A DNA stretch of 44,209 bases from Nonomuraea cypriaca (GCF_015645445.1 NZ_JADOGI010000078.1:1-44209), one strand, 5' to 3'; positions 8,658 to 17,412 are shown, counted from the first letter of the stretch. Numbers and translations are program-made. The notes: generated by a model from the sequence alone, not told the origin.

Positions 8658-9400
8658 CGCCGGCTGATCTGTTCTTTCTGGTAGGAGCCGGTCTGCTGGC
8701 CGGGGCGGTGAACGCCCTGGCCGGCGGCGGCACGCTCATCTCCTTCCCCGCGCTGCTGGCGCTCGGCTATCCGAGCCTGACCGCCTCCGTGACGAACGCG
8801 GTGGCGCTGTGGCCCGGCTACCTGGGCGGCGTCCTCGGCTACCGGACCGAGCTGCGCGGCCAGCGGCGCAGGGCGGCGACGCTGTCGGTCACGGCCGTCC
8901 TGGGGGCGGGCGTGGGCAGCGCGCTGCTGCTGGTCACGCCTGGCCGGGTGTTCGAGTCGCTGGTGCCGTGGCTGGTGGCCTTCGCCAGCCTCGCGCTGCT
9001 CGCGCAGCCGTGGTTACGCAAGCTGTTCGGCGGCGAGGCGGACGGCCCGCCCAACAGGATGGTGTACGCCGGGGTCTTCCTCGGCGGCTGTTACGGGGCC
9101 TACTTCAACGGCGGCATGGGTGTGCTCCTGCTGACCGTGCTCGGCATGTTCCTGCACGACAACCTGCATCGCGTCAATGCCGTGCGGGCCACGCTCGCGC
9201 TGGTCATCAGCACGGTGTCGGTGGTGGCTTTCGGGCTGTTCGGGCCTGTGCAGTGGCAGGCGGTCGCGGTGGTCGCGCCGGCCAGCCTGGCAGGCGGCTT
9301 CCTCGGCACGCGGCTGGCCAGGCGCCTGTCCGCCAAAGTCCTGCGGGGGGTGGTGGTCGCGTTCGGCCTGGGGGTCGCGGCGGCACTCGCCCTGCGCTAG
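8654..9400 (+). CDS. TauE/SafE-family membrane exporter
   Basis: This is a small polytopic membrane protein of 248 residues with about eight hydrophobic segments. It begins MTPADLFFLVGAGLLAGAVNALAGGGTLISFPALLALG, where the N(A)xxGGGTxxxFP pattern is the TauE/SafE (former DUF81) signature. The second half repeats the fold with CYGAYFNGGMGVLLL. Known relatives export sulfite, sulfoacetate or related sulfur anions. The ATG overlaps the gamma-glutamyltransferase stop by 4 bp (ATGA), making it the last gene of the operon. Paired with a gamma-glutamyltransferase, removal of sulfite made from cysteine or taurine-like sulfur is a reasonable but untested idea. Confidence 0.85.
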   Translation: MTPADLFFLVGAGLLAGAVNALAGGGTLISFPALLALGYPSLTASVTNAVALWPGYLGGVLGYRTELRGQRRRAATLSVTAVLGAGVGSALLLVTPGRVFESLVPWLVAFASLALLAQPWLRKLFGGEADGPPNRMVYAGVFLGGCYGAYFNGGMGVLLLTVLGMFLHDNLHRVNAVRATLALVISTVSVVAFGLFGPVQWQAVAVVAPASLAGGFLGTRLARRLSAKVLRGVVVAFGLGVAAALALR

Positions 9401-9425
9401 TGCCCATTAGGTGCCCATTTGGTGC
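9400..9425. repeat. 11-bp tandem repeat in the short convergent gap
   Basis: GTGCCCATTAG and GTGCCCATTTG follow each other directly at 9400-9410 and 9411-9421, filling the 24-bp gap between the TauE-like gene and the convergent ligase gene. No terminator hairpin is evident here. Confidence 0.5.
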
Positions 9426-10510
9426 TACGCCACCGTGGCCTCGATGAGGTCGTCGACCACGTCCTCCAGGTCGTTGGCCCTGGCGTGGACCCGGCGCTGC
9501 CGTATCGCTCCCGAGCCCTCGCGCAGCAGCCGGTCCAGCCCCTCCTGGACGAACGTCAGGTCGCCGGCCTCCGCCAGCGCCGGGCGTACGTGCTCCAGGA
9601 GGCGCCCCGCCATCACGGGCGCCGGGACCAGCGTGCCGTGGCGCATGTCCAGGCTGTCGCCCAGCAGCCCGTCGCGGGCCGCGCGCCAGTAGGCGGCGCG
9701 CACCACCTCCGACGGCACCGGCAGCCCCCGGTCCCCGCGCCCGAAGGCGGCCAGCGCGGTCACCACCAGGGCGCGGATGAGCCCGATCAGGGTGAGGCTG
9801 TCGCTCACGTCGAGCGGCACGTCCGCCACCCTGATCTCCACCGTGGGCAGGCTGGGCGACGGGCGGGCGTCCCAGTAGACCGTCTTGGGGTCGAGCAGCG
9901 CGCCCGACTCCGACAGCGCGCGCAGGGCCAGCTCGTAGTCGCCGAACGTGGCGAAGTACGGGGGCGCGCCCGAGACCGGCCAGCGCCCCCAGCTGATCAC
10001 CCGCCAGGACGCGTAGCCGGTGTCGCGGCCCACGAAGAACGGCGAGTTGGCGGCCAGCGCGATCAGCGTCGGCAGCCACGGCCGCAGATGGTTGCCGACG
10101 TAGACGGCGTGCTCCTCGTCGGGCACGTCCACGTGCACGTGCAGGGCGCAGATACTGATCTCATCCTGTAACGCCCGATAGAGGACCCGGCCCCGCAGGT
10201 AGCGGACGTCGTCGGTGAGCGGCGGCGACATGACGTGCCCCAGCACGGGCATGCCGCTCGCGACGACCTCCAGTCCGCACGAGCGGGCCGCGCCCGCCAC
10301 CTCCTTGCGCACCAGGCGCAGTTGCGCGCCCAGCTCGCGAAGGTCCGCGGAGGGCGGTGTACGGGCCTCCACCTGGAACCTGGTGATTTCGTGCACCACG
10401 TCGAGCATGTCCGTCGCCGCGGCCAGGACATCGGCCGCTCGGGGTGCCACGTGGCGGGTGCGGGGATCGACGACGAGGTATTCCTCTTCGATCCCGATCA
10501 ACGGAACCAT
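9425..10510 (-). CDS. YbdK-type carboxylate-amine ligase (glutamate-cysteine ligase family 2)
   Basis: The 361-residue product begins MVPLIGIEEEYLVVDPRTR, the GIEEE(Y/F) opening of the GCS2 family, and has FQVEARTPPSADLREL, CALHVHVDVPDEE and ANSPFFVGRDTGYASWR. The family catalyses ATP-dependent amide bond formation between glutamate and an amine such as cysteine, but the natural substrate of actinobacterial members is mostly unknown. I choose the ATG at 10510 over one 27 bp upstream because GAGGT sits just before it and the conserved N-terminus starts there. It lies convergent to the gamma-glutamyltransferase operon, putting enzymes that make and break gamma-glutamyl bonds side by side. Confidence 0.82.
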   Translation of the reverse strand: MVPLIGIEEEYLVVDPRTRHVAPRAADVLAAATDMLDVVHEITRFQVEARTPPSADLRELGAQLRLVRKEVAGAARSCGLEVVASGMPVLGHVMSPPLTDDVRYLRGRVLYRALQDEISICALHVHVDVPDEEHAVYVGNHLRPWLPTLIALAANSPFFVGRDTGYASWRVISWGRWPVSGAPPYFATFGDYELALRALSESGALLDPKTVYWDARPSPSLPTVEIRVADVPLDVSDSLTLIGLIRALVVTALAAFGRGDRGLPVPSEVVRAAYWRAARDGLLGDSLDMRHGTLVPAPVMAGRLLEHVRPALAEAGDLTFVQEGLDRLLREGSGAIRQRRVHARANDLEDVVDDLIEATVA

Positions 10511-10598
10511 GCCTGCACCTCGCTGGGGAGTCCACAAGCCTCCGTACGAGGTTGTGCCCGTAGCGCGCCCTGCGGAAAACCTTCCTGCGAGGAGGTTG

Positions 10599-11261
10599 TC
10601 AGCCGGTGAATTCTACGGGGCCGTAGCGGGCGTCCCCGGCCTGCGTGGACATCGCCCAGTAACGGTCACCGTACGACCAGTGCCACCATTCGGTCGGGTA
10701 GTTGACCAGGCCCACCGGCTCCAGGGCGGCGGCCAGCAGCTTGCGGTGGACGCGGGCGTCGGCGGAGATGTTGGGGGCGGCGGTGTAGCAGGCGCCGTCG
10801 CTCTGCTCCGGGTTGTCGTTGACCTGGGTGCCCATGTCGTATTCGGTGCCGTCGGGGGCGCACAGGGTCAGGTCGACGGCGGCGCCGGCGGTGTGGGGGG
10901 CGACGTCGACCGGCGACACGTACCGACTTGCCGCGATATATGCCTCTTCAGGCGACATTTCGGGGAAGGTGGTCTGGAGCTCGGCCCGGTACCCGTCGAA
11001 GATCCGGCGCTGCGTGGCGATCGGGCGGTAGCCCTCGACGATCAGCAGGTGGAAACCCTCGGGCAGGCCACGCTCGGCCCGCTCCAGCCGATCGAGGAGA
11101 CCCCGGCGAAGGTGCGCGTACGCGCCCGCGTCGTCGGCCAGCCGGCCGTCCACGCGCAACCGCCCGCGTACGTCGGCCAGCGGCTCGCCGCATTCGCGCA
11201 CCGGAATCGAGGTGACACGGGGATCGGAGATGAGCACGACATCATTGGGGGACTGCCACAT
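10599..11261 (-). CDS. D-alanyl-D-alanine dipeptidase, VanX/DdpX type (peptidase M15D)
   Basis: This zinc dipeptidase hydrolyses D-Ala-D-Ala. The 220-residue product carries the full VanX catalytic set: Arg79 in VEGYRP, zinc ligands His123 and Asp130 in PHTAGAAVDL, and catalytic Glu191 with ligand His194 in PTEWWHWSYGD. The His-to-Asp and Glu-to-His spacings match VanX. There is no signal peptide, so it acts in the cytoplasm. No vanH/vanA/vanS/vanR partners are present, which argues against glycopeptide resistance and for D-Ala-D-Ala use as a nutrient or in wall recycling, as with E. coli DdpX beside a dipeptide importer. It ends 88 bp before the ligase gene and may share its transcript. Confidence 0.88.
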   Translation of the reverse strand: MWQSPNDVVLISDPRVTSIPVRECGEPLADVRGRLRVDGRLADDAGAYAHLRRGLLDRLERAERGLPEGFHLLIVEGYRPIATQRRIFDGYRAELQTTFPEMSPEEAYIAASRYVSPVDVAPHTAGAAVDLTLCAPDGTEYDMGTQVNDNPEQSDGACYTAAPNISADARVHRKLLAAALEPVGLVNYPTEWWHWSYGDRYWAMSTQAGDARYGPVEFTG

Positions 11262-11273
11262 GGGCAGAGATTC

Positions 11274-12422
11274 TCACACAGTATCCGAGAAGACCTGCTC
11301 CCGGGCCTGCTCCAGAGCCGCCACCAGCGCCCCCCGCAACACCGGGTTCCCTGACACCCTGGAGGCGAGCACGGTCGGCCGGCTCGGGCACACCCGGGCC
11401 ACCGCCTCCTGCACCTTGGCGGCCAGCCGCTCGCCGCCCGCCCGGCCGACCTCGCCGCTGAGCACGATCAGCCCGGGGTCGAGCACCACCGTCACGGCCG
11501 CCGCGCCCACGGCCATCCGCGCCGCCACCGCGTCCAGATAGCCCTCGTGGCCGCTCCGCACGAGGTCGGGCACGCTGTTGCCGGTCACGCCGTGCTCGCG
11601 GGCCAGGTCGCGCAGCGCGGCGTTGCCCACCAGTCGCTGGAACGAGCCCGACTGCGGCTCGGCGACGTCGATCGGCAGCGGCTCGCCGGGGACCGGCAGC
11701 CAGCCGATCTCGCCCGCTCCCCCGCTGATGCCCCGGTGCAGCCGGCCGCCGAGCATGACGCCGAGGCCCTGGCCGACGCCCGCCCAGATCACCACGAAGT
11801 CGTCGTGGCCGGCGGCGGCGCCGTACGCGTGCTCGGCGAGGGCGACCAGGTTGACGTCGTTCTCGATCGTCACCGAGGCGCCCAGCGTCTCTCGCAGGCT
11901 GGCCAGCACGCCGACGTGCCAGGCCGGCAGGTCGATCGACCAGCGCACGTCGCCGCTGCCCGGGTCGACCACTCCCCTGGTGCCGATGACGAACGCGCGC
12001 AGCCGCGACAGGCTGACGTTCGCCGTGTCGCAGGCGCGCCGTACGGCTTCGTGGACCGCTTTGACCAGATCGCCGCCGTCCGACGGGTTGAGGGTGATCT
12101 CGACCACGGTCCTGCCTGTGATGTCCGCCACACCCACGATGAGACTGTCGGGCAGGACCACGAGGCCGGCGACGTACGCGCTGGAGGCGACCACGGCGTA
12201 CAGTGCGGCGTGCGGTCCCCTGCCCCCCGCGCGCTCGCCCGCGACCTCGACCAACCCTCTCTCCTCCAGGCGAGCGAGCAACTGACCTGCGGTTACCTTG
12301 GAGAGCCCGGTTCGCTCGCCGAGCTCGGCACGGGTCAGCGGGCCGTCTCCGAGGAGGAGCTCGAGTGCCGCGCGGTCGTTCAGCCGGCGCAGCAGCCGGG
12401 GAATCCCCGGGCTTCGACTCAT
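11274..12422 (-). CDS. ROK-family transcriptional regulator (first of two paralogs)
   Basis: The 382-residue protein has an N-terminal winged helix (LTRAELGERTGLSKVTAGQLLARLEERGLV) followed by a ROK sugar-kinase-like domain with VASSAYVAGLVV, FVIGTRGVVDPGSGDVRWS, ENDVNLVALAEHAYG and RGISGGAGEIGWLPV. The cysteine cluster of zinc-binding ROK proteins is not seen. The ATG at 12422 is preceded by GAGAGGGG. It is divergent from the sugar ABC operon, sharing an AT-rich promoter region, so it most likely represses that operon until a sugar or sugar phosphate binds. A close paralog follows the same operon at 17413-18594. Confidence 0.88.
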   Translation of the reverse strand: MSRSPGIPRLLRRLNDRAALELLLGDGPLTRAELGERTGLSKVTAGQLLARLEERGLVEVAGERAGGRGPHAALYAVVASSAYVAGLVVLPDSLIVGVADITGRTVVEITLNPSDGGDLVKAVHEAVRRACDTANVSLSRLRAFVIGTRGVVDPGSGDVRWSIDLPAWHVGVLASLRETLGASVTIENDVNLVALAEHAYGAAAGHDDFVVIWAGVGQGLGVMLGGRLHRGISGGAGEIGWLPVPGEPLPIDVAEPQSGSFQRLVGNAALRDLAREHGVTGNSVPDLVRSGHEGYLDAVAARMAVGAAAVTVVLDPGLIVLSGEVGRAGGERLAAKVQEAVARVCPSRPTVLASRVSGNPVLRGALVAALEQAREQVFSDTV

Positions 12423-12458
12423 TCACGCACCCCTCTCGTCACGAATGGCTAACGGGCG

Positions 12459-12496
12459 TTTTTTTTAAGAAAGTTTCTTGTTAGTTTAGCAGCGTC
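12459..12496. promoter_or_regulatory. AT-rich divergent promoter with palindrome; putative ROK operator
   Basis: Between the ROK gene and the binding-protein gene lie a run of eight T, then the palindrome AAGAAA-G-TTTCTT at 12467-12479, then TTGTTAGTTTAGC. The block TTGTT followed closely by AGTTTAGC also occurs upstream of the second ROK gene (about 18623-18640), so it is a candidate common recognition element. ROK repressors are known to bind AT-rich inverted repeats. Confidence 0.5.
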
Positions 12497-12559
12497 GTTC
12501 GAGATTGACGATTCAGCCTGGTGCGAACCGTAGGCCAGCACCCGGGAAGGGAGAACCCT

Positions 12560-13882
12560 GTGAGGATCGCGAAGATCACAGCCACTACGGTCACCACGGC
12601 CGCGCTGGCCCTGGGCCTGGCCGCCTGTGGGGGCGGCGAAGCGCCCTCGTCCTCGCCCAGCACGGCCGCCTCGGCGAGCGGCCCGAAGTACGCCGGCAAG
12701 ACGCTGACCTTCTGGCGGCTCGGCGACACCAACCCCGCCGCCGAGAAGTACACCACCGAACTGTCCGCCGAGTTCGAGAAGCAGACCGGCGCCAAGGTGA
12801 ACGTCGAGTGGATCCCGTGGGCGCAGGTCAACGACAAGTTCACGGCCGCGGCCGCGGGCGGCGCGGGCCCCGACGTGACCGAGATCGGCAACGACCAGGT
12901 CCCGCTGTGGCAGAGCCAGGAGGCCCTGGAGCCGATCACCGACATCGTCTCCGCGGGCGACCAGGCCCTGATCCCCAAGAACCTCCTGGGCCTGGAGACC
13001 ATCGACGGCGAGACGTACGCCGTGCCGTGGGGAGGCGGCAGCCGGGCGGTGCTCTACCGCGCCGACTGGTTCAAGGAGCTCAAGCTCGAGATTCCCAAGA
13101 CCTGGGACGAGCTCGTCGCCGCCGCCAAGAAGATCCAGGCCGAGAAGGGCTCGGACGTCGACGGCTTCGCCTTCAACGGCGGCTCCGACGCCAACCACCT
13201 CCTCGGCGCGCTCGCCTGGACCTCCGGCGGCGACTACGCCGTCAAGGAGGGTGACAAGTGGGTGGGCAAGCTGACGGACCCGGCGTTCAAGACCGGCTTC
13301 GCGCAGTACACCAGCCTGGTCACCGACGGCCTGTCCAGCAAGGCGCGGCTCAACCAGAACACCACGGAGATCCGCACCCGCTTCGCCAACGACAAGGTCG
13401 GCATGTACCTCACCGCGTCGTGGGACCTGGCGGGGATCGAGGAGGACAGCAAGGGCAAGATCAAGGGTGACAAGCTGGCCTTCTTCCCGCTCCCGTCCCA
13501 GGACGGCGGCGAGGCGCAGTCGTTCCTCGGCGGCAACGACATCGCCGTCTGGGGCCTGGCGAAGGAGAAGGAGGCCGCCAAGGAGTTCGTGAAGCTGGCC
13601 TCGGGCAAGCAGTGGGGCGTCAAGTACGCCACCGACGGCGGCCTCCTCCCCGTCTACCCCGACGCCCTGGCCGCCCTTTCGAGCGACCCCGTGCAGGCGC
13701 CGTTCGCGGCCGCCTTCGCCAAGGCCAAGGCCTTCCCCGCCGACCCGCAGTGGACCGAGGCCAACGAGACCAAGGCGGTGCTGCAGAACGCGGCCCGCAA
13801 CGTCATCGAGGGCAAGGCGACCGCGGATGAGGCGCTGGCCGCGGCCAACACGGAGCTCGAGAACATCCTCAACGCGTCCTGA
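12560..13882 (+). CDS. sugar ABC transporter substrate-binding lipoprotein (family 1)
   Basis: This is the receptor of a carbohydrate importer, about 440 residues. I start it at the GTG at 12560, preceded by GGGAAGGGAG; this gives the signal peptide VRIAKITATTVTTAALALGL with lipobox LAAC (Cys23) and a Ser-rich linker. The mature protein reads TLTFWRLGDTNP, EKQTGAKVNVEWIPWAQVNDKF and GGAGPDVTEIGNDQVPLW, the ordinary start of MalE-like receptors, with MYLTASWDLAGI and FLGGNDIAVWGLAK later. A promoter region with putative ROK sites precedes it. The neighbouring GH3 hexosaminidase suggests amino sugars such as N-acetylglucosamine oligomers or muropeptide fragments, but the ligand is not readable from sequence. 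Confidence 0.9.
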   Translation: MRIAKITATTVTTAALALGLAACGGGEAPSSSPSTAASASGPKYAGKTLTFWRLGDTNPAAEKYTTELSAEFEKQTGAKVNVEWIPWAQVNDKFTAAAAGGAGPDVTEIGNDQVPLWQSQEALEPITDIVSAGDQALIPKNLLGLETIDGETYAVPWGGGSRAVLYRADWFKELKLEIPKTWDELVAAAKKIQAEKGSDVDGFAFNGGSDANHLLGALAWTSGGDYAVKEGDKWVGKLTDPAFKTGFAQYTSLVTDGLSSKARLNQNTTEIRTRFANDKVGMYLTASWDLAGIEEDSKGKIKGDKLAFFPLPSQDGGEAQSFLGGNDIAVWGLAKEKEAAKEFVKLASGKQWGVKYATDGGLLPVYPDALAALSSDPVQAPFAAAFAKAKAFPADPQWTEANETKAVLQNAARNVIEGKATADEALAAANTELENILNAS

Positions 13883-13887
13883 GTGCC

Positions 13888-14892
13888 ATGACCGACACGT
13901 CAACGCTCCCCCGGGGTGAGGGCCGTTCCTCCACCCCGGGGCGGCGCCGCGCCCGCCCACCGCAGAAGGCGAGTGGGCTCCCTGCCTGGTCCATCCCCTA
14001 CGTGCTGCTGATCCCCGGCCTGCTGGTGATCGCGGCCCTGCTGCTCTACCCGCTGGTCCAGATGGTGATCATCGCCTTCCAGAAGGTCGGCCTGGTCCAG
14101 ATCTCCGGCCGCAGGCCCGCCACCTGGGTGGGCTTCGACAACTTCACCAGCATCCTCGAGAACGACATCTTCTGGTCCGCGCTGCGTAACACCGTGGTGT
14201 TCGCCGTGCTCGCGGTGCCGCTGACGCTCATCCTCGGCACCGCCGTCGGCGTCCTGCTGCAGAAGCTCGGCAGGAAGATGTCGCTGTTCGTCATCATCGG
14301 CATCATGTTCGCCTGGGCCGTCCCTCCGGTGGCGCAGGGCGTGATCTGGCGCTGGTTGTTCGACGCCGAGGCCGGCATCATCAACTGGGCGCTCAACCTG
14401 CTGCCCGACTGGCTCTCCAGCCTCCTGTTCGGCCGGTCCGACTGGACCGGCGAGCCCTGGCTCAACGACGCCTGGTCGATCTACATGGTGCTGATCGTCT
14501 GTGTGGTCTGGGCGGGCTTCCCGTTCGTCGCGGTCTCCGTGCTCGCCGGGCTCAAGGGCGTCCCCGCCGAGCTCTACGAGGCCGCCAAGGTGGACGGATC
14601 CACCCCGTGGCGGACGTTCAGGAAGATCACCTTCCCGCTGCTGAAGCCGGTGTTCGCGGTGCTGACCGTGCTGTCGATCATCTGGGACTTCAAGGTCTTC
14701 TCCCAGCTCTTCGTGCTGGCCGGGACGAACAACCGGGAGGCGTACAACCTGTCGATGTTCGCGGTGACCGAGGCGTTCAAGGCGCCGCCGAAGATGGGCT
14801 CGGGCGCGGCCATCGCGGTCGTGCTGACCGTGATCCTGCTCATCGTCACCGCGGCCTACATCCGCCAGATGTTCAAGCAGGAGGAGGTGTGA
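13888..14892 (+). CDS. sugar ABC transporter permease (MalF type)
   Basis: The 334-residue membrane subunit has an unusually long basic/Pro-rich cytoplasmic N-terminus (about 35 residues), then six predicted helices beginning IPYVLLIPGLLVIAALLLYP. The ATPase-contact EAA loop is ELYEAAKVDGSTPWRTFRKITFPLLKP. It starts 5 bp after the binding-protein stop and overlaps the next permease by one base. No ATPase gene is present in the operon, so it must rely on a shared ATPase encoded elsewhere, as with MsiK in actinomycetes. Confidence 0.9.
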   Translation: MTDTSTLPRGEGRSSTPGRRRARPPQKASGLPAWSIPYVLLIPGLLVIAALLLYPLVQMVIIAFQKVGLVQISGRRPATWVGFDNFTSILENDIFWSALRNTVVFAVLAVPLTLILGTAVGVLLQKLGRKMSLFVIIGIMFAWAVPPVAQGVIWRWLFDAEAGIINWALNLLPDWLSSLLFGRSDWTGEPWLNDAWSIYMVLIVCVVWAGFPFVAVSVLAGLKGVPAELYEAAKVDGSTPWRTFRKITFPLLKPVFAVLTVLSIIWDFKVFSQLFVLAGTNNREAYNLSMFAVTEAFKAPPKMGSGAAIAVVLTVILLIVTAAYIRQMFKQEEV

Positions 14893-15743
14893 TGACCCCG
14901 CTGGCCCGCAAGCGCCTGGGCAGGACCGCGCTCAACACGGCAGGCGTGCTGGTCTTCCTGGCGGCCACCTTCCCCGTCTACTGGATGGTCTCCACCGCCT
15001 TCAAGACGAACGACCAGATCTTCACCACCGAGTTCATCCCGTTCCCCACCGAGTTCACCCTCGAGCACATCACCCGCGTGCTCACGGACGGCGTGGCCGG
15101 GCACTCGATCTGGCTCTACCTGCGCAACAGCGCCATCGTCGCGATCGGCACGGTGCTGATCGGCGCGGTCTTCGCGCTGCTCTCCGCCACGGCGGTGGCC
15201 AGGTTCAGGTTCAGGGGCCGTACGCCCTTCCTGGCCCTGCTCCTCGTCGTGCAGATGATCCCCGCCGAGGCGCTGGTCATCCCGCTGTTCCTGAGCGTCA
15301 AGCGCCTGGGCCTCTACGACCAGCTGCTCGGCCTGATCGTCACGCAGGTGGCGCTGACCCTGCCGTTCGGGATCTGGATGCTCCGCACGTTCGTCGCCGC
15401 GGTGCCGAAGTCGCTGGAGGAGGCGGCCTGGATCGACGGGGCGAGCCGGTTCACCACCTTCTGGAAGGTGCTCTTCCCCCTGGTCGCCCCGGGGCTGGTG
15501 GCGACCAGCATCTTCTCGTTCATCACCGCGTGGAACGAGCTGATCATGTCGCTGTACCTGATCAGCGATCCCACGAAGTACACGATGCCCGTCGCGCTGC
15601 AGTATTTCTTCGGCCAGAAGGGCACCGACTGGGGGGCCATCATGGCCAGCTCCACGATGATGACCATCCCGGTCGTCATCTTCTTCTTGATCGTACAACG
15701 CCGCATGGTCTCCGGCCTGGTCGCCGGGGCCGTGAAGGGCTGA
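14892..15743 (+). CDS. sugar ABC transporter permease (MalG type)
   Basis: This is the second membrane subunit, 283 residues, with TFPVYWMVSTAFKTNDQIFT near the N-terminus, the proline-rich segment LLVVQMIPAEALVIPLF, and the coupling loop SLEEAAWIDGASRFTTFWKVLFPLVAPG. It ends in the usual MVSGLVAGAVKG. Its ATG reuses the final A of the preceding TGA. It pairs with the MalF-type subunit. Confidence 0.9.
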   Translation: MTPLARKRLGRTALNTAGVLVFLAATFPVYWMVSTAFKTNDQIFTTEFIPFPTEFTLEHITRVLTDGVAGHSIWLYLRNSAIVAIGTVLIGAVFALLSATAVARFRFRGRTPFLALLLVVQMIPAEALVIPLFLSVKRLGLYDQLLGLIVTQVALTLPFGIWMLRTFVAAVPKSLEEAAWIDGASRFTTFWKVLFPLVAPGLVATSIFSFITAWNELIMSLYLISDPTKYTMPVALQYFFGQKGTDWGAIMASSTMMTIPVVIFFLIVQRRMVSGLVAGAVKG

Positions 15744-15760
15744 CCAACCCACGATGCCGG

Positions 15761-15781
15761 TACGGCACCGCGCGTGCCGTA
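15761..15781. other. intercistronic inverted repeat before the GH3 gene
   Basis: TACGGCA at 15761-15767 and TGCCGTA at 15775-15781 form a perfect 7-bp stem around CCGCGCG. It lies in the 69-bp gap between the permease and the hexosaminidase gene. No T-run follows, so it may be an mRNA stabiliser or partial terminator that tunes expression of the last gene rather than a full stop. Confidence 0.45.
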
Positions 15782-15812
15782 CTCGGCCATGCCGGAAAAC
15801 TGATGAGGAGCC

Positions 15813-17252
15813 ATGAGTCAGAGTGATCGGGGGCTGCGCCGCCTGGCGGCCGGCACACTGCTCGTCGCCTTCCAGGGCACCACGGCGCCCGGATGGGTGC
15901 TGCGGGAACTGGAGCACGGCCTGGGCGGTGTCACGCTCTTCGGCTTCAACGTGGCCGATCCCGGCCAGGTGCTCGACCTGACCACCGCGCTGCGGGGAGC
16001 CGGTGAGCCCGTCATCTCGCTGGACGAGGAGGGCGGGGACGTGACGCGGCTGGCGTACCACGTCGGCAGCCCGTACCCGGGGAACGCGGCGCTCGGCGCG
16101 GTGGACGACGTAGAGCTGACCCGCCGGGTCTACCGCGCGATCGCCGCGGAGCTGGCCGCGTGCGGCATCAACCTGGACATGGCGCCGAGCGCCGACGTCA
16201 ACACCGAGGCAGACAACCCGGTGATCGGCACCAGGTCGTTCGGGACCGGCCCGGAGCTGGTCGCCAGGCACACGGTGGCCGCCGTACAGGGCCTGCAGTC
16301 GGTGAACGTGGCCGCCTGCGTCAAGCACTTCCCCGGCCACGGGGCCACCCGGGTGGACTCCCACCTGGCGATCCCGGTCGTGGACGTCAGCATGGACGTG
16401 CTGCGGGAGCGGGAGTTGGCGCCGTTCAGCGCCGCGATCGGCGCGGGGGCCAAGTCGGTGATGACCGCGCACGTCGCGGTGCCGGTCGTGACGGGCGACA
16501 CGCCCGCCACCCTGTCCGGCGCCGCGCTGACCGGGCTCCTCAGGGGCGAGCTCGGTTACGACGGCGTGGTCGTCACCGACGCGCTCGACATGCACGCGAT
16601 CACCAAGAGCGTGGGCCTGGCCGGTGGCGCCGTGTTGTCGCTGGCGGCCGGGTCCGACCTGTTGTGCCTCGGGCCGCTGCCCACCTACGACGACGTCCAG
16701 GCCATCATCGCGGAGATCGTCTCCGCGGTGCGCGACGGACGGTTGCCGCTGGAGCGGCTGGAGGAGGCGGCTGCGCGGGTCGCCGCGCTGCGCGCGTGGT
16801 CCGGCTCGCCGGTCCAGGTCACGGCCGAGCAGAACGGGGTCGGCCTGCACGCCGCGCGCCGCGCCGTACGACTGACCGGCGCGACCGAGCCCCTGGTCGA
16901 GCCGCTGGTGATCGAGGTGGACACCCCGCCGACGATCGCCGTGGGCGACGTGCCGTGGGGTGTGGGCCCGTGGCTGCCCGACGCGGAGATCGTCCGGGTC
17001 GAGCCCGCCGCCGCCGACGTCCGTGCCCTGCTGGCCAAGGCCGCGAACCGGTCCCTGGTCGTCGTGGTCAAGGACGCGCACCGCCACCGGGCGAGCCGGG
17101 AACTGGTCTCCGCTTTGGTGGCGACCCGGCCGGACACGACCGTGATCGAGATGGGCCTGCCCGTCTGGCGGCCCGGCAGCGCCGCCTACATCGCGACGTA
17201 CGGCGCCGCCAGAGCCAACGCCCAAGCCGCCATAGAACTCCTCACAGCCTGA
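15813..17252 (+). CDS. glycoside hydrolase family 3, NagZ-like beta-N-acetylhexosaminidase
   Basis: This 479-residue enzyme belongs to the NagZ branch of GH3, which removes N-acetylglucosamine from muropeptides or chito-oligosaccharides. Visible are ISLDEEGGDVTRL near residue 70, CVKHFPGHGATRVDSHL at 170-185 with the His-containing acid/base loop, and VVVTDALDMHAI where Asp256 is the predicted nucleophile. The C-terminal 150 residues are an extra domain resembling the GH3 alpha/beta sandwich and are less conserved. No signal peptide is seen, so it is probably cytoplasmic and acts on imported sugars. ATG 15813 is preceded by TGAGGAG. It is the final gene of the sugar ABC operon. Confidence 0.87.
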   Translation: MSQSDRGLRRLAAGTLLVAFQGTTAPGWVLRELEHGLGGVTLFGFNVADPGQVLDLTTALRGAGEPVISLDEEGGDVTRLAYHVGSPYPGNAALGAVDDVELTRRVYRAIAAELAACGINLDMAPSADVNTEADNPVIGTRSFGTGPELVARHTVAAVQGLQSVNVAACVKHFPGHGATRVDSHLAIPVVDVSMDVLRERELAPFSAAIGAGAKSVMTAHVAVPVVTGDTPATLSGAALTGLLRGELGYDGVVVTDALDMHAITKSVGLAGGAVLSLAAGSDLLCLGPLPTYDDVQAIIAEIVSAVRDGRLPLERLEEAAARVAALRAWSGSPVQVTAEQNGVGLHAARRAVRLTGATEPLVEPLVIEVDTPPTIAVGDVPWGVGPWLPDAEIVRVEPAAADVRALLAKAANRSLVVVVKDAHRHRASRELVSALVATRPDTTVIEMGLPVWRPGSAAYIATYGAARANAQAAIELLTA

Positions 17253-17412
17253 GCCCGCGCGGAGGCGCCGCACACCGCGGCACGGCACGGTGGCACGTGG
17301 CGCGGCACGGTCAGTGCGGCGCGGCACGGTGGCCGCGGGCGGGGGCGCGGCGGTGCGGGGGCGGTGGCCGCAGGACGGTGGCAGCGGGGCGGTGCTGGAG
17401 GCTTGTGGCTGT
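17253..17412. other. convergent intergenic stretch, low-complexity GC-rich
   Basis: Short, irregular repeats of CGGCACGGT and GGTGGC types fill the gap between the hexosaminidase and the second ROK gene. I see no gene and no clean terminator hairpin. Confidence 0.4.

Noticed and set aside
10599..11261. VanX as part of a glycopeptide-resistance cluster
   Set aside because: No vanH, vanA-type ligase or VanRS two-component genes are nearby.
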